Assembly: GCA_040755155.1 (NCBI GenBank)
Contig: JBFMBP010000078.1
Coordinates: 1 to 64,000 of the forward strand
DNA length: 64,000 nt
Direction: 5' to 3'
From: Candidatus Omnitrophota bacterium
GTDB lineage: Bacteria; Hinthialibacterota; Hinthialibacteria; Hinthialibacterales; Hinthialibacteraceae
Shown here: positions 20,201-26,613 of the stretch, one piece after another
Numbering within the stretch: position 1 is the stretch's first letter
Layout of the letters: the number at the start of each line of letters is the position of its first letter
Made by a program: the position numbers and the translations under genes
Notes under the pieces: generated by a model
Database searches by the model: none
What the model was told of the DNA's origin: nothing
The model's input: the letters and a program-made list of their open reading frames with translations, nothing else

Positions 20201-20726
20201 AATAGACGGAATCGCCGCTCCAGGCGCCGAATAACGAGGCGCTTCCCAGCGCATCGGCGTCTCCCAGCGTTTCGACGGAAGCGGCGAAGGTGATATGTTG
20301 ACTGCCCTCGTTCGCTTCGAGGAATTCCAATCCCACCCATTTCAAGGCGTTATTCCAAAGAAGAACGATATTTCTCAATTCCGTTTCGAAAGCGAGGATT
20401 TCCTGATCGCTATAGCCGCCGTCTTGTCTGAAGTCGGAAAGATCGATGTTAAAACGGCATTCCCGAAGACCGTTGCCGTTGGAATCAGTTCGATTGCTGG
20501 AAAGGCGGAAATAGAAATTCGGCCATCGGAATGCGTTGAGAGGCTGCGACCAAACGGCGCTTTCATCGTCCGCTGCGGCGGCAAGCGGAGAAACGGAATT
20601 CCGTTCGGCGCCCGCAAGCGGACCGGCGGCGAAACTTGAGCCTCCCAACAGAAAGCACAGGCTGATTGAATACACGATAAGAAAAAGGTAATAACTTGCT
20701 TTTAGGGAATGTCGATTATAAGCCAT
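14286..20726 (-). CDS. Giant exported mosaic: WD40 propellers plus FGE-sulfatase domain
   Basis: A protein of about 2,146 residues with a signal peptide (hydrophobic residues about 14-34). Domains in order: a metzincin-like region (about 60-360) with HVFHDLIGQLCG near 237 in place of HExxHxxG, so probably not catalytic; a PPC-type beta domain (about 370-480); 14 WD40 repeats (about 525-1095), enough for two seven-bladed propellers; Thr-Pro-rich linkers; five copies of a roughly 100-residue module starting V-V-T-D-D-L-Q-S-T (about 1150-1850); and a C-terminal FGE-sulfatase/SUMF1 domain (about 1890-2146) with RLPTEAEWEYACRAG, GNVWEWC and GGSW. The ATG at 20726 has GGAG eight bases upstream; 20744 is an alternative. 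It is probably a surface or secreted scaffold; function unknown. Confidence 0.85.
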   Translation of the reverse strand: MAYNRHSLKASYYLFLIVYSISLCFLLGGSSFAAGPLAGAERNSVSPLAAAADDESAVWSQPLNAFRWPNFYFRLSSNRTDSNGNGLRECRFNIDLSDFRQDGGYSDQEILAFETELRNIVLLWNNALKWVGLEFLEANEGSQHITFAASVETLGDADALGSASLFGAWSGDSVYYRIKSNYKYFGAYMSLLDNGAPTAVLKNPPGNPYVYLFPKSSFAGKDSSGGNISKTPISHVFHDLIGQLCGLIPPWQAYLNSKNSAANEYLVDWLSLKTIQGIPPSNPSYAYGGENLKNGGWSRGYINSFMTSDDPFYAIYPDITPPIKAFIAHYYSRNNYEGAQTLLAQAIQQHESLSALARGDAMQEIEPNDQQDQSASIQIGQLVLGALSSSDSSMIETNADAADWFKFQIVNADVGRNLSGSLGIGSVLGVEAKIELFSSQGQLLSSSNSEEYPEIAYTPQTAGVYYLAVKKTASAGRDYYLSTFFTDGQSAHNATFTATPLPTNTPTPRPISIPSVTGESGETILGLGPLAAVAYSPEGAVIATAGGLGAFLWDVETGVVLKRLIGHTEKVNAIAFSPDGTKVVTGSDEKTAILWSTSTGLPLLTLSQHTDAVTSVAFSHDGSQILTGSKDRTAILWNAGNGQPIRSFSGHSHWINSVAFSSDDAKILTGSRDRTAKAWDKESGAIIRTFSKHNSSVQSVAYSSDSSKILTGSSDTTAIVWDAETGAILQTIPGGAVESVAFSPDGKQVLIGRSGGTKTWNAETGAALVVFGDPSVAILSAVFSPDGQKVLLGDVDNLATLWNAATGEKIREFSGHTESFFDAKFSPSGLRLLTGSNDGHARIWDAAAGTALRVLGAHTEAVRSVAWSPDGAKFLTGSADDDAAVWDAKTYEILRVLGGHINDIKAVAYMPRGDKAVTGSMDGTAIIWDANAGKILRKFIGHTGGVTSVAVSPDGSELLTGSEDQTARLWNMETGQIIYTFNGQSSSINAAAFSPQGDLIATGSENGMARIWNAVEGVQVQSFMSPSASLQSVVFSPNGQWLLTAGVGQAELWLLTSGSIIKTFGGFTGKVNSAAFSADGRKVLCSGDDGTLRIWDIGTLVDATPTSTPTPTFTPTFTPTLTFTPTPTFTPTPTPTETSTPTRTYTPMPTPTPALFDIPEDTVVVTDDLQSTENLVGKVDEDAEDNRALAIRWNITGEKIADIHIYVQVNGGESRYLASASGKDAKFYLWKEGSPFLSEGFKGGPQFNSAYQFIVIGVISAADRKTIMAEEGVSFIRSGDPTPTPSYTPTQTYTPTNTPTNTPTPAPVFFDIAENVVVVTDDMQSTDDLVGKLDKDDPDHRILVIRWNIPDESVTAFHVYVSINDALPVYLGTAEAGTYPYLEWREGYSKLAPTFQSGPQFGNNYRFAVFGVRSGKNPLRIDALADVFYQSTISATPTPTITPTFTPASIVIPSNTVVITDDLQSTVNLVGKFDQDSADKNILAIRWNISSEEINGYHIYISVDRAEPVFFASASVEKNPKFEWRKNAPNIDAKFLAGPQSSHFYSFIVFGLRTGKVPLRIQTDGEVYFLTADAPTPTPTITPTFTPSIYELPENTVAITDDLQSTANLVNGYDQDDPNDRSLTVRWNLKDSEINDYHVYLIIDGIDTYLGRTGRTDVSYFEWRKGAPNIYRAFSDGPQFDKSYWFAVYGVRSGKKPLKIFTAGPVLYLSSQFASPTPTVTPTPTPPGVVVPDLRLVVTDDLYSTQNLAGGFDADIADNRVLVLRWNASDTEIAEFHAYVSVNGAKAVFLARTLSSKPFYMEWKKGNEALSKDFKEGPQFGNWYFFTVYGVRPGKKVVTIAAEKPVYFLSSSEATPTPTVTPGSPTPTPTSTAIPLATVTPGGPLSGDVQTIAIPELPAEAKPLEMVLIPRGSFFMGSPVTEGGASDNEKPLHTVMLTKDFYLGRFEVTQAQWTAVTKNVPTSFLGPNRPIMMISWFDCLKFCNALSQLAGRTPAYNLETFELNVNTNGFRLPTEAEWEYACRAGTQTRYYWGDDPLNAQLGDNAWYAANANGETHAVGAMKPNPWTLFDMSGNVWEWCADAYQPFAAEAQNDPLAKNSSGFYVVKGGSWISGLDKNHLRSAARDDVAPESTFNFVGFRVACTKMP

Positions 20727-20930
20727 TGTTCTCGCTCCACTCATCGCTCTATTCTTCGTTTTGACGCATTTCTACAAGTTACTATTGTTTTCCCAAACAT
20801 AAGTTATGTCAAGTGAAATGTAATTTTATTTTATATAAATAATGGAAAATGAGAGAGATAAATTATTATAGAATTTTCAGAAAATCGAATATCCTTCGCC
20901 AGCGCTCTCTCGCTCGCTTTCCGTTCATAC

Positions 20931-20965
20931 TAAAAAAACAAAATGGGACCCAGAATAGGTCCCAT
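20931..20965 (-). terminator. Rho-independent terminator of the transketolase operon
   Basis: On the minus strand a perfect 8-base stem, ATGGGACC/GGTCCCAT, with a 7-base loop is followed by TTTTGTTTTTTTA. It begins 31 bases after the stop of the transketolase C-terminal subunit. Confidence 0.92.
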
Positions 20966-20996
20966 GTATGGCTTCTTTATAAATTTGAAAACGGAA

Positions 20997-21938
20997 TTAT
21001 TGCGTCAATCTCTCGCGGAAGAAGCGGGATGCCGCTTCGGCGATGCCTTCGGCGTCGATGCGGTATTCATGATACAAGCCGTCCGGCGTTCCCGATTCGC
21101 CAAAAACGTCCAAGACGCCCCAGCGTTTCAGCGGTGCGGGTTGGAACTCGGATATTACTTCCGCCACAGCGGAGCCAAGACCGCCGATGATGCTGTGATC
21201 TTCCACTGTAAATAGGCAGGAGGTCTCCTTGGCGCATTGGACGATCAATTGTTCGTCGATGGGCTTGATCGTATGGATATTGACGATGCGGGCGTCGATC
21301 TTTTCCGAAGAGAGCAGGTCTTTAGCCTTGAGAGCGTGTTGGATCGTTCCGCCGGTGGCGAAAATCGTCATATCGTTTCCTGGCGCCAACACAACGCCGT
21401 TTCCCGCTTCGAATTGATAGGTGGAAGGATGGATATCCGTCAGTTTTTGCCGCGTCAGGCGCAGGTAGACCGGCCCCTTATGCTGAGCCGCGAAAGCAAC
21501 CGCCTGTTTAGTTTCGATCTCGTCGCAGGGCTGAATCACCGCCATGCCGGGGATAGCGCGCATCAGCCCCAGGTCTTCCAATCCCATTTGGCTATGACCG
21601 TCCTCGCCGATGCCGATGCCGGCGTGCGTGCCGACGATCTTGACGTTGGAGCGAGTATAGCCGACGGACATGCGGATCGTATCGTAGCGCCCGGTGACGA
21701 AACAGGCGAAACTGCATACAAAGGGGATTTTTCCGGAAAGCGCCAAACCCGCGCCCGCGCCGATCATATTGGCCTCGGCGATGCCGAATTCGTAAAATCG
21801 GCTTGGATATTTTTCGGCGAAATAGCAAGTCATCGTGGACTTGCTGAGGTCGGCGTCGAGAACGACGATGTCGGGATATTTTTCCGCCAATTCAACTAAG
21901 GCTTCTCCGAAAGCTTGACGAGTCGCTTTTGCTGCCAT
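20997..21938 (-). CDS. Transketolase, C-terminal subunit (split form)
   Basis: This 313-residue protein is the pyrimidine-binding plus C-terminal half of a split transketolase. It carries VVLDADLSKSTMT near 23, RFYEFGIAEANMIGAGAGLALSG near 46 with the catalytic glutamate, and GHSQMGLEDLGLMR near 113. With the N-terminal subunit encoded upstream (22094-22927) it would transfer two-carbon units between sugar phosphates using thiamine diphosphate, in the non-oxidative pentose phosphate pathway. The two genes are 155 bases apart on the same strand, with a family C repeat between them, and end at a strong terminator. A role in DXP-synthase-like chemistry is less likely given the two-gene layout. 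Confidence 0.9.
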   Translation of the reverse strand: MAAKATRQAFGEALVELAEKYPDIVVLDADLSKSTMTCYFAEKYPSRFYEFGIAEANMIGAGAGLALSGKIPFVCSFACFVTGRYDTIRMSVGYTRSNVKIVGTHAGIGIGEDGHSQMGLEDLGLMRAIPGMAVIQPCDEIETKQAVAFAAQHKGPVYLRLTRQKLTDIHPSTYQFEAGNGVVLAPGNDMTIFATGGTIQHALKAKDLLSSEKIDARIVNIHTIKPIDEQLIVQCAKETSCLFTVEDHSIIGGLGSAVAEVISEFQPAPLKRWGVLDVFGESGTPDGLYHEYRIDAEGIAEAASRFFRERLTQ

Positions 21939-22000
21939 AATGTCCTTCCGCTGTTTTTTTATTGTAAGGGCGTGTTGAGCTTCGATTTGAGATTAGGATT

Positions 22001-22033
22001 GGTGGGCTACGCTTCGCTTTGAGCCCCCCCTAC
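22001..22033. repeat. Dispersed palindromic repeat, family C (copy 1)
   Basis: The sequence GGTGGGCTACGCTTCGCTTT followed by GAGCCCCCCCTAC has GTGGGCT and AGCCC-type ends that can pair. Copies occur at 42549-42582 (inverted) and 59841-59875. It lies inside the transketolase operon spacer. Confidence 0.7.
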
Positions 22034-22093
22034 GATTCTTACTTGCCCTTGCCACCCCCCAGTCACCCAGTCTCCCCGTCCCACAATCTTGCT

Positions 22094-22927
22094 TTATGCG
22101 TTGACGAGTTCTTCAACCGCTTTCTTCTCTTCCTCCCGGCTGGGGGCTTTGCCATGCCAGCCGACATTATTTTCCATGAAGGATACGCCTTTGCCCTTAA
22201 CGGTTTTAGCCCAAATGAGGGTAGGCGATCCCTTCGTCTGCGCCGCTTCGTCCAAAGCGCGCAGTATCTGCCCGATATCGTGGCCGTCGATAGCGATCAC
22301 CTTCCAATTGAAGGCGCGCCACTTGGCGTCGATGGGCGTTAGGGGCATCACGTCTTCTACGTAGCCGTCGATCTGACCGTTGTTGTTGTCCAGAATCGCT
22401 GTCAGGTTGTCAAGGCCGAATTTGCCTGCGGAGAGCGCCGCTTCCCAAACTTGCCCTTCCTGGCATTCCCCGTCGCCCAGAACGCAATAGGTGCGCCAGG
22501 AGGATTTTTGCATCTTGGCGGCCAACGCCATACCCACGGCGATGGAAAGCCCCTGCCCCAACGAGCCGGTTGACGCTTCCAGCGCTTCTAATTTTATCCG
22601 GTCGGGATGGCCTTGCAGCCGCGAACCGAAGCGGCGCAGAGTTAATAATTCCTTCTCATCGAAATAGCCCGCCAGCGAAAGCGCGGCGTACAAAGCGGGA
22701 ACGCAATGCCCTTTGGACATAATGAACCGGTCGCGCTCCTCCCATTTGGGATTGGCGGGATCGTGCTTCATCGCGCCGAACATCAAGGCGGAAACGATGT
22801 CCGCAACGGATAAAGAGCCGCCGGGATGCCCGGAAGCGGCTTCCGTCAGCATTTTGACGACGTTGATGCGGATGGTTTTCGCGTATTGTTTCAGCGTATC
22901 TATATCTCGCGTAAGTTGAAAAACCAT
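22094..22927 (-). CDS. Transketolase, N-terminal subunit (split form)
   Basis: The 277-residue thiamine-diphosphate-binding half of a split transketolase. Diagnostic segments are EAASGHPGGSLSVADIVSAL near 27, HCVPALYAALS near 73, HPDRIKLEALEASTGSLGQGLSIAVG near 106, and the ThDP motif GDGECQEGQVWEAALSAGKFGLDNLTAILDNN near 150-181. It pairs with the C-terminal subunit gene downstream on the same strand. The ATG at 22927 follows AAAAAGGATGG, a plausible ribosome-binding site. Confidence 0.92.
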   Translation of the reverse strand: MVFQLTRDIDTLKQYAKTIRINVVKMLTEAASGHPGGSLSVADIVSALMFGAMKHDPANPKWEERDRFIMSKGHCVPALYAALSLAGYFDEKELLTLRRFGSRLQGHPDRIKLEALEASTGSLGQGLSIAVGMALAAKMQKSSWRTYCVLGDGECQEGQVWEAALSAGKFGLDNLTAILDNNNGQIDGYVEDVMPLTPIDAKWRAFNWKVIAIDGHDIGQILRALDEAAQTKGSPTLIWAKTVKGKGVSFMENNVGWHGKAPSREEEKKAVEELVNA

Positions 22928-23114
22928 GATCCATCCTTTTTGCTTAGGTTAGAAAAATGGAAAAACGAATCTTCTCTCGCGTCTGCGATGACGAACCATT
23001 CTCATTATCCAGGGAAATGAGCGAAAAAACGTCCAATAGTAAGGGATAAAAGCGATAATAGGTTAACTTCCCCCTCCGCCGCAGGCAAGAGCCGCAAACT
23101 GGTTGTTGTTATTC

Positions 23115-23723
23115 CTAGAGAGCGCCATTGATCTCGCCGCCCCGGTTGTTGCGGGTTTCGCCGCCAGTGATGCCGATATCGCCCCAGCTGATTAAGCCGT
23201 TGGAAGGATGGTAAATCATTCCCCGGTCGCCCAGTCCCATGGCGTACCATTCCAAAGCGGATTGGGCGTGATCCGGTCCAAAACTATATAAGAGATAACC
23301 GTTCATCTTCATATCGCACAGGTTGGCGCGTCCCGCCCAAGTCAAAGAAGGTTTTTTAGGATCGCAATCGAAACTGAAATACTTATAACTTTTTTGCAGC
23401 GTGAAAGCCGATCCATTGCGGTCGAATTTATCCGCTCCTCCGAAGATATCCTCCATGCTGATGGAACTGAGATAAGCGATGGGCGTGGTCAATTCATGCA
23501 AATCCTGCGTCAAGTCCGGCCCGATAGCGCCTGGAGGATATTTTGCCCGATCGAGACGGTAGGTTTCCAGCGCCAAGCCGACGGCCTTCAAATCTCCTTT
23601 GGTGCGGGCGACTTTAGCGCGGATCTGGGCGTTGAGAAAATTGGGCACGGCGATGGCGGCCAAAACGCCGATGATCGCGACGACGATAAGCAATTCGATG
23701 AGAGTAAATCCGTTCTTTCGCAT
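23115..23723 (-). CDS. Type II secretion/pilin-like pseudopilin
   Basis: A 202-residue protein with a type III (prepilin) signal: MRKNG before the cut site and FTLIELLIVVAIIGVLAAIAVPNFLNAQIR after it, with the conserved Glu at +5. The C-terminal part is a small extracellular domain containing DLKAVGLALETYRLDRAKYPPGA, typical of the GspG-like pseudopilins that are abundant in planctomycete-type bacteria. It would be cleaved and methylated by a prepilin peptidase and join a pseudopilus or be surface exposed. No other secretion genes are adjacent. The start at 23723 is preferred; an in-frame ATG four codons upstream is also possible. Confidence 0.85.
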   Translation of the reverse strand: MRKNGFTLIELLIVVAIIGVLAAIAVPNFLNAQIRAKVARTKGDLKAVGLALETYRLDRAKYPPGAIGPDLTQDLHELTTPIAYLSSISMEDIFGGADKFDRNGSAFTLQKSYKYFSFDCDPKKPSLTWAGRANLCDMKMNGYLLYSFGPDHAQSALEWYAMGLGDRGMIYHPSNGLISWGDIGITGGETRNNRGGEINGAL

Positions 23724-23882
23724 GATATTTTCCATTTCTTCAAGACGTTCTCCGATAGAATCTTCAAGAAACGATCTATCATTAAATAAATTTTTCCCAT
23801 CTTAAACTCAATATTATCAAATAGTAACTATTAAATTATCATCGGTGAAACGTTCCATGTGGAACGTGGATTATTACCATTA

Positions 23883-24077
23883 TTATATCAAGGATTGGTA
23901 GTATCTCTTCGCTTCATCCCCTGAAAATCTTTCATCATTCCTTACTTCATCAATCATCTTCGATAAGACAGAGTTTTCGATCGTTTCTTCCAATAGATTA
24001 AATTCCTCAATCGGTATTTGAACCGCGAATGGTTTTTGATTTTCGTCGAGAACGATTTTTTTATGGATTGCCAACAT
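23883..24077 (-). CDS. Small antitoxin-like protein
   Basis: A 64-residue protein: MLAIHKKIVLDENQKPFAVQ, then IPIEEFNLLEETIENS and a short acidic helix. The layout (beta strand with DENQKP.AVQI, then FNLLEE helix) is like Phd/YefM-type antitoxin relatives. It is the last gene of the cassette with DUF2442, DUF4160 and a nucleotidyltransferase, 24 bases after the DUF2442 stop. No matching toxin follows, so it may be a solo antitoxin or belong functionally to the cassette. Confidence 0.6.
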   Translation of the reverse strand: MLAIHKKIVLDENQKPFAVQIPIEEFNLLEETIENSVLSKMIDEVRNDERFSGDEAKRYYQSLI

Positions 24078-24101
24078 GATTAGCGGCCTTTCGTATGGTT
24101 T

Positions 24102-24362
24102 CTACTTATATATCAATGGAAACGATTCGGGATTCTCAATCGATTCCAGGCTAAGATCGACATCCAGCGCTGGCCAGCGCAGATGATCTTCATGCACAAG
24201 TTGAACGTTCAAGATATCTTCGATTTTCGCCTGGAGAAACCAAGAAAATTGTTCGAATGGCAAAAAATGTTCTTTCTCCCGAACGAGCAGCCAAAATCCC
24301 AATTTGCCGATATTGGTCACTTCAACGGGAGAAATGCTCTTTCCAGACGCGAATGAGTTCAT
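24102..24362 (-). CDS. DUF2442 protein
   Basis: An 86-residue DUF2442 family protein with the family pattern GFWLLVREKEHFLPFEQFSW near 22, ILNVQLVHEDHLRWPALDVDLSLESIENPESFPL near 50-84. DUF2442 genes commonly follow DUF4160 genes, as here, and the pair behaves like a toxin-antitoxin-type cassette in genome surveys; activity is unproven. Its ATG overlaps the end of the DUF4160 gene by 41 bases. Confidence 0.8.
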   Translation of the reverse strand: MNSFASGKSISPVEVTNIGKLGFWLLVREKEHFLPFEQFSWFLQAKIEDILNVQLVHEDHLRWPALDVDLSLESIENPESFPLIYK

Positions 24363-24561
24363 GCTTGCGCTCCTCTACAACTCTACCTATATCGTTTATT
24401 TCGCTACTCGAAAAACCATAATTTTTTGCCAGCGAAACGGTTGGTTCAAGCCAGAATTTCGCTTCTCCATCTGCGCTCGATACATGCACATGAGACCTCG
24501 GCTCTTCCCGTGAGAAGAAGAAAAACCGATAACCTTTCCAGTAGAAAACCGTAGGACTCAT
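24322..24561 (-). CDS. DUF4160 protein
   Basis: A 79-residue DUF4160 protein. The signature is MSPTVFYWKGYRFFFFSREE followed by RSHVHVSSADGEAKFWLEP, which fits the family's Y.F.F.S.E...PHVHV pattern, and the usual helix ending ERKHELIRVWKEHF. It lies between a nucleotidyltransferase gene (two bases upstream) and DUF2442 (overlapping). A start two codons upstream is possible. Confidence 0.82.
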   Translation of the reverse strand: MSPTVFYWKGYRFFFFSREEPRSHVHVSSADGEAKFWLEPTVSLAKNYGFSSSEINDIGRVVEERKHELIRVWKEHFSR

Positions 24562-24563
24562 AA

Positions 24564-24818
24564 TCACTTATCGTCGTATCGAGAGTCATAGATATAAATC
24601 TTGATCCTGCTGCGTTCGACGGCTTCGCGGAAATAGGGATTCTTGATGGAATCTTCCAACACTAAATCTACAGGCCGTCCGAATATCTCCTCCAAGCGTT
24701 CCTTCAGATCGAAATAGCGGCTGAACATTTTTCCCGGCTTCCTGTCAAAAAGCGCTACGACATCCACATCGCTATCCGGTCCGAAATTCTCCCCGGCGAA
24801 CGAACCGAAAACATCCAA
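24564..24818 (-). CDS. MNT-type nucleotidyltransferase domain protein
   Basis: An 84-residue minimal nucleotidyltransferase. It has the catalytic GSFAGENFGPDSDVDVV motif (G-S-x9-D-x-D) and PVDLVLEDSI with the third acidic residue. Members are usually the antitoxin half of HEPN/MNT pairs that AMPylate the HEPN toxin. Here no HEPN partner is present; DUF4160 follows two bases later instead. The start codon is unusual: TTG at 24818, or an ATT about 13 codons upstream. An in-frame stop lies only 19 codons above, so the usual N-terminal helix is shortened and the gene may be truncated. Confidence 0.7.
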   Translation of the reverse strand: MDVFGSFAGENFGPDSDVDVVALFDRKPGKMFSRYFDLKERLEEIFGRPVDLVLEDSIKNPYFREAVERSRIKIYIYDSRYDDK

Positions 24819-24919
24819 GCGCCTAACGCTCGCCTCCGCGCAAGCGTTGCTAATCGCTGGTTTATATTTATCTTATGTCTTGCATAGTTTTAACCTGATT
24901 ATCTTGCGTTTTATAGCGT

Positions 24920-24950
24920 TGTAGGATGGGTCGCGTTGTTTGACCCATCA
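24920..24950. repeat. Dispersed palindromic repeat, family B (copy 3)
   Basis: The core GTAGGATGGGTCGCGTTGTT is followed by TGACCCATCA, so the GATGGGTC and GACCCATC arms can pair. It lies between the nucleotidyltransferase cassette and the HARE-HTH gene. Confidence 0.75.
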
Positions 24951-24982
24951 ATTACAATATACATAACACTTATCTTATAACG

Positions 24983-25939
24983 TTAGACAATCTTAAGTTT
25001 CTCTTTGATATACTTCTCAATATCCTTAATTACTTCATCATATTCGGCTCGGTGAATTCGTTTCGACTCAAAATCAATTTTCACATCCTGCAGAAATTTC
25101 TCAAAGTCAGTGTTTTGCTCGCATAGTTTGTTGATTGTCTCCCAATCAAGAGCGCTCTTGATCCTTGCTGGATAGAGTATAGTTGATCCATCAATATCCT
25201 TTGGATCCAAATGAATAATTCCAATCCCGAAGGAGGATGCTAACCGTTCAAGTTCCGAAAGGAATTCATCATCTTGCAAAATGTCCGCTGCAACAAGATA
25301 CCCTTCATGCGCCCAAGATGAATTGGAAACGGATTGAAAATAGGCTTCCCTATAGTTTCCTTTTGTCAGAGATTTTTTAAGTTCAAACGAGAACAAGCGC
25401 AAAGAGTTATTATCCGAAAGCCGATTAAATTCGATAACATCGGGACGCCAATCATCCAGAGGTAGGTAAAAACCAACCATATCCGGGTGAATCCATTCAT
25501 TGAATCCTGTCTTTGAAGATTTCTCATGATGTATTGTTTTTGTATATATTGATCTTCCGCGATTAAAGGAAGGATTTGCGTAAGCGAAATAGGTCAAAAG
25601 CGGATGCAAATCGCGTTCACTGAATTCCGTCTTCTTCTCGCTCTTCTTGACTTCTTCCTTCTCAATTTTATTGATCGCATCTAGCGGCAAATCACTTTGC
25701 CGTTCTTTGAGAAAAAACCGAACGGGGCGCTTCCCCACTTTAATAAACTTGGATGATATGTTATCACGCACTTCGACATATAGTTGAGCGCCAAGACTTT
25801 GCCAAGGCGTCTTCCCAGTAGTTTTTATTTTTAATGTCATCCCTTTCTCATTAGCAAATTGCCATATTTCTTGATAGGTCAGAGGTTTTGGAGATTGATT
25901 CAAGACTTCATAAGCCAAGTCTAAATATGTATTACTCAT
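24983..25939 (-). CDS. HARE-HTH/HrgA-like restriction endonuclease homologue
   Basis: A 318-residue protein. Residues 1-80 form a HARE-HTH (HB1/ASXL/restriction endonuclease HTH) winged domain: LAYEVLNQSPKPLTYQEIWQ, then TPWQSLGAQLYVEVRD and SSKFIKVGKRPVRFFL. Residues about 155-260 contain a PD-(D/E)xK-like pattern, WRPDVIEF then LFSFELKKS. This layout is that of COG2958/HrgA proteins, which are related to type II restriction enzymes. No methyltransferase is adjacent; the nearest is 13 kb away in another system. It may be a solitary, modification-dependent nuclease or a relic. The coding sequence is AT-rich compared with the neighbours, suggesting transfer. Confidence 0.75.
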   Translation of the reverse strand: MSNTYLDLAYEVLNQSPKPLTYQEIWQFANEKGMTLKIKTTGKTPWQSLGAQLYVEVRDNISSKFIKVGKRPVRFFLKERQSDLPLDAINKIEKEEVKKSEKKTEFSERDLHPLLTYFAYANPSFNRGRSIYTKTIHHEKSSKTGFNEWIHPDMVGFYLPLDDWRPDVIEFNRLSDNNSLRLFSFELKKSLTKGNYREAYFQSVSNSSWAHEGYLVAADILQDDEFLSELERLASSFGIGIIHLDPKDIDGSTILYPARIKSALDWETINKLCEQNTDFEKFLQDVKIDFESKRIHRAEYDEVIKDIEKYIKEKLKIV

Positions 25940-26154
25940 TCTTTGTTACTCCTATCCTCTCATACAAGATTGAAATGTTTAGCATATCACTTACAATTTC
26001 CATCCAATCTTGTCAGAATCGAGATGGGCAGGATTTTCAGAATAAAAAATCCTAGTTATTCTTACATCCTTGAGATCCAGATTCAGACAGCAACAGCTCG
26101 CATCTTGAAACGCGCTGACTGTCTGCACTCCTCGTTCATTATATCCATTTAAAC

Positions 26155-26187
26155 CGATGGATCGAAAAACGCGACCCATCCTGCCTT
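26155..26187. repeat. Dispersed palindromic repeat, family B (copy 4)
   Basis: The copy reads CGATGGATCGAAAAACGCGA then CCCATCCTGCC, inverted relative to the copy at 24920. The two bracket the HARE-HTH gene. Confidence 0.65.
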
Positions 26188-26201
26188 CTACCATAACAAA
26201 A

Positions 26202-26582
26202 TCACCGGTTGGCGAACCAGACTACATACTCGCGCACTGGCCAAAAATTAGGATTGGTTCGGGAAACGACTTCCATGTCGGCTAAGGGAACCAATCCTTC
26301 TTTCTTGCCTTCGCGGACTTTGATAATTATTCCGTAATCGGGATCGTCTTCTTCGATCGAAAGGACTGTCATGACATGCCCTAACCGAAAAGGTTCTTTT
26401 TTCGCGATATCGGTGAAGAAGGTTTCATCGCTATCTTCCTCTCGCTTGACATCGAATGGAAAGGCGAGATGCTGGGACAGCCAACGCGCCCAATTTCGTT
26501 TTTCCCATTCCTCAAATTTCTGATCCAACAGGTCATCGTTTTCTTCGTCCCAAGATGAATCGTAGTTATTTAGTAAAGCCAT
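26202..26582 (-). CDS. Conserved acidic protein (calcium-binding-type family)
   Basis: A 126-residue cytoplasmic protein with HLAFPFDVKREED, then RLGHVMTVLSIEEDDPDYGIIIKVREGKKEGLVPLADMEVV and a final REYVVWFANR. I recognise this pattern from a family of short proteins loosely named calcium-binding in environmental bacteria; the function is not known. The ATG at 26582 has an AGGAGA ribosome-binding site; an earlier start at 26621 would overlap the upstream gene and is less likely. It is the last gene of the fucosidase operon, 31 bases after the preceding stop. Confidence 0.65.
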   Translation of the reverse strand: MALLNNYDSSWDEENDDLLDQKFEEWEKRNWARWLSQHLAFPFDVKREEDSDETFFTDIAKKEPFRLGHVMTVLSIEEDDPDYGIIIKVREGKKEGLVPLADMEVVSRTNPNFWPVREYVVWFANR

Positions 26583-26613
26583 TGTTGTTTCTCCTTTCTC
26601 CACAGTGGTTATA

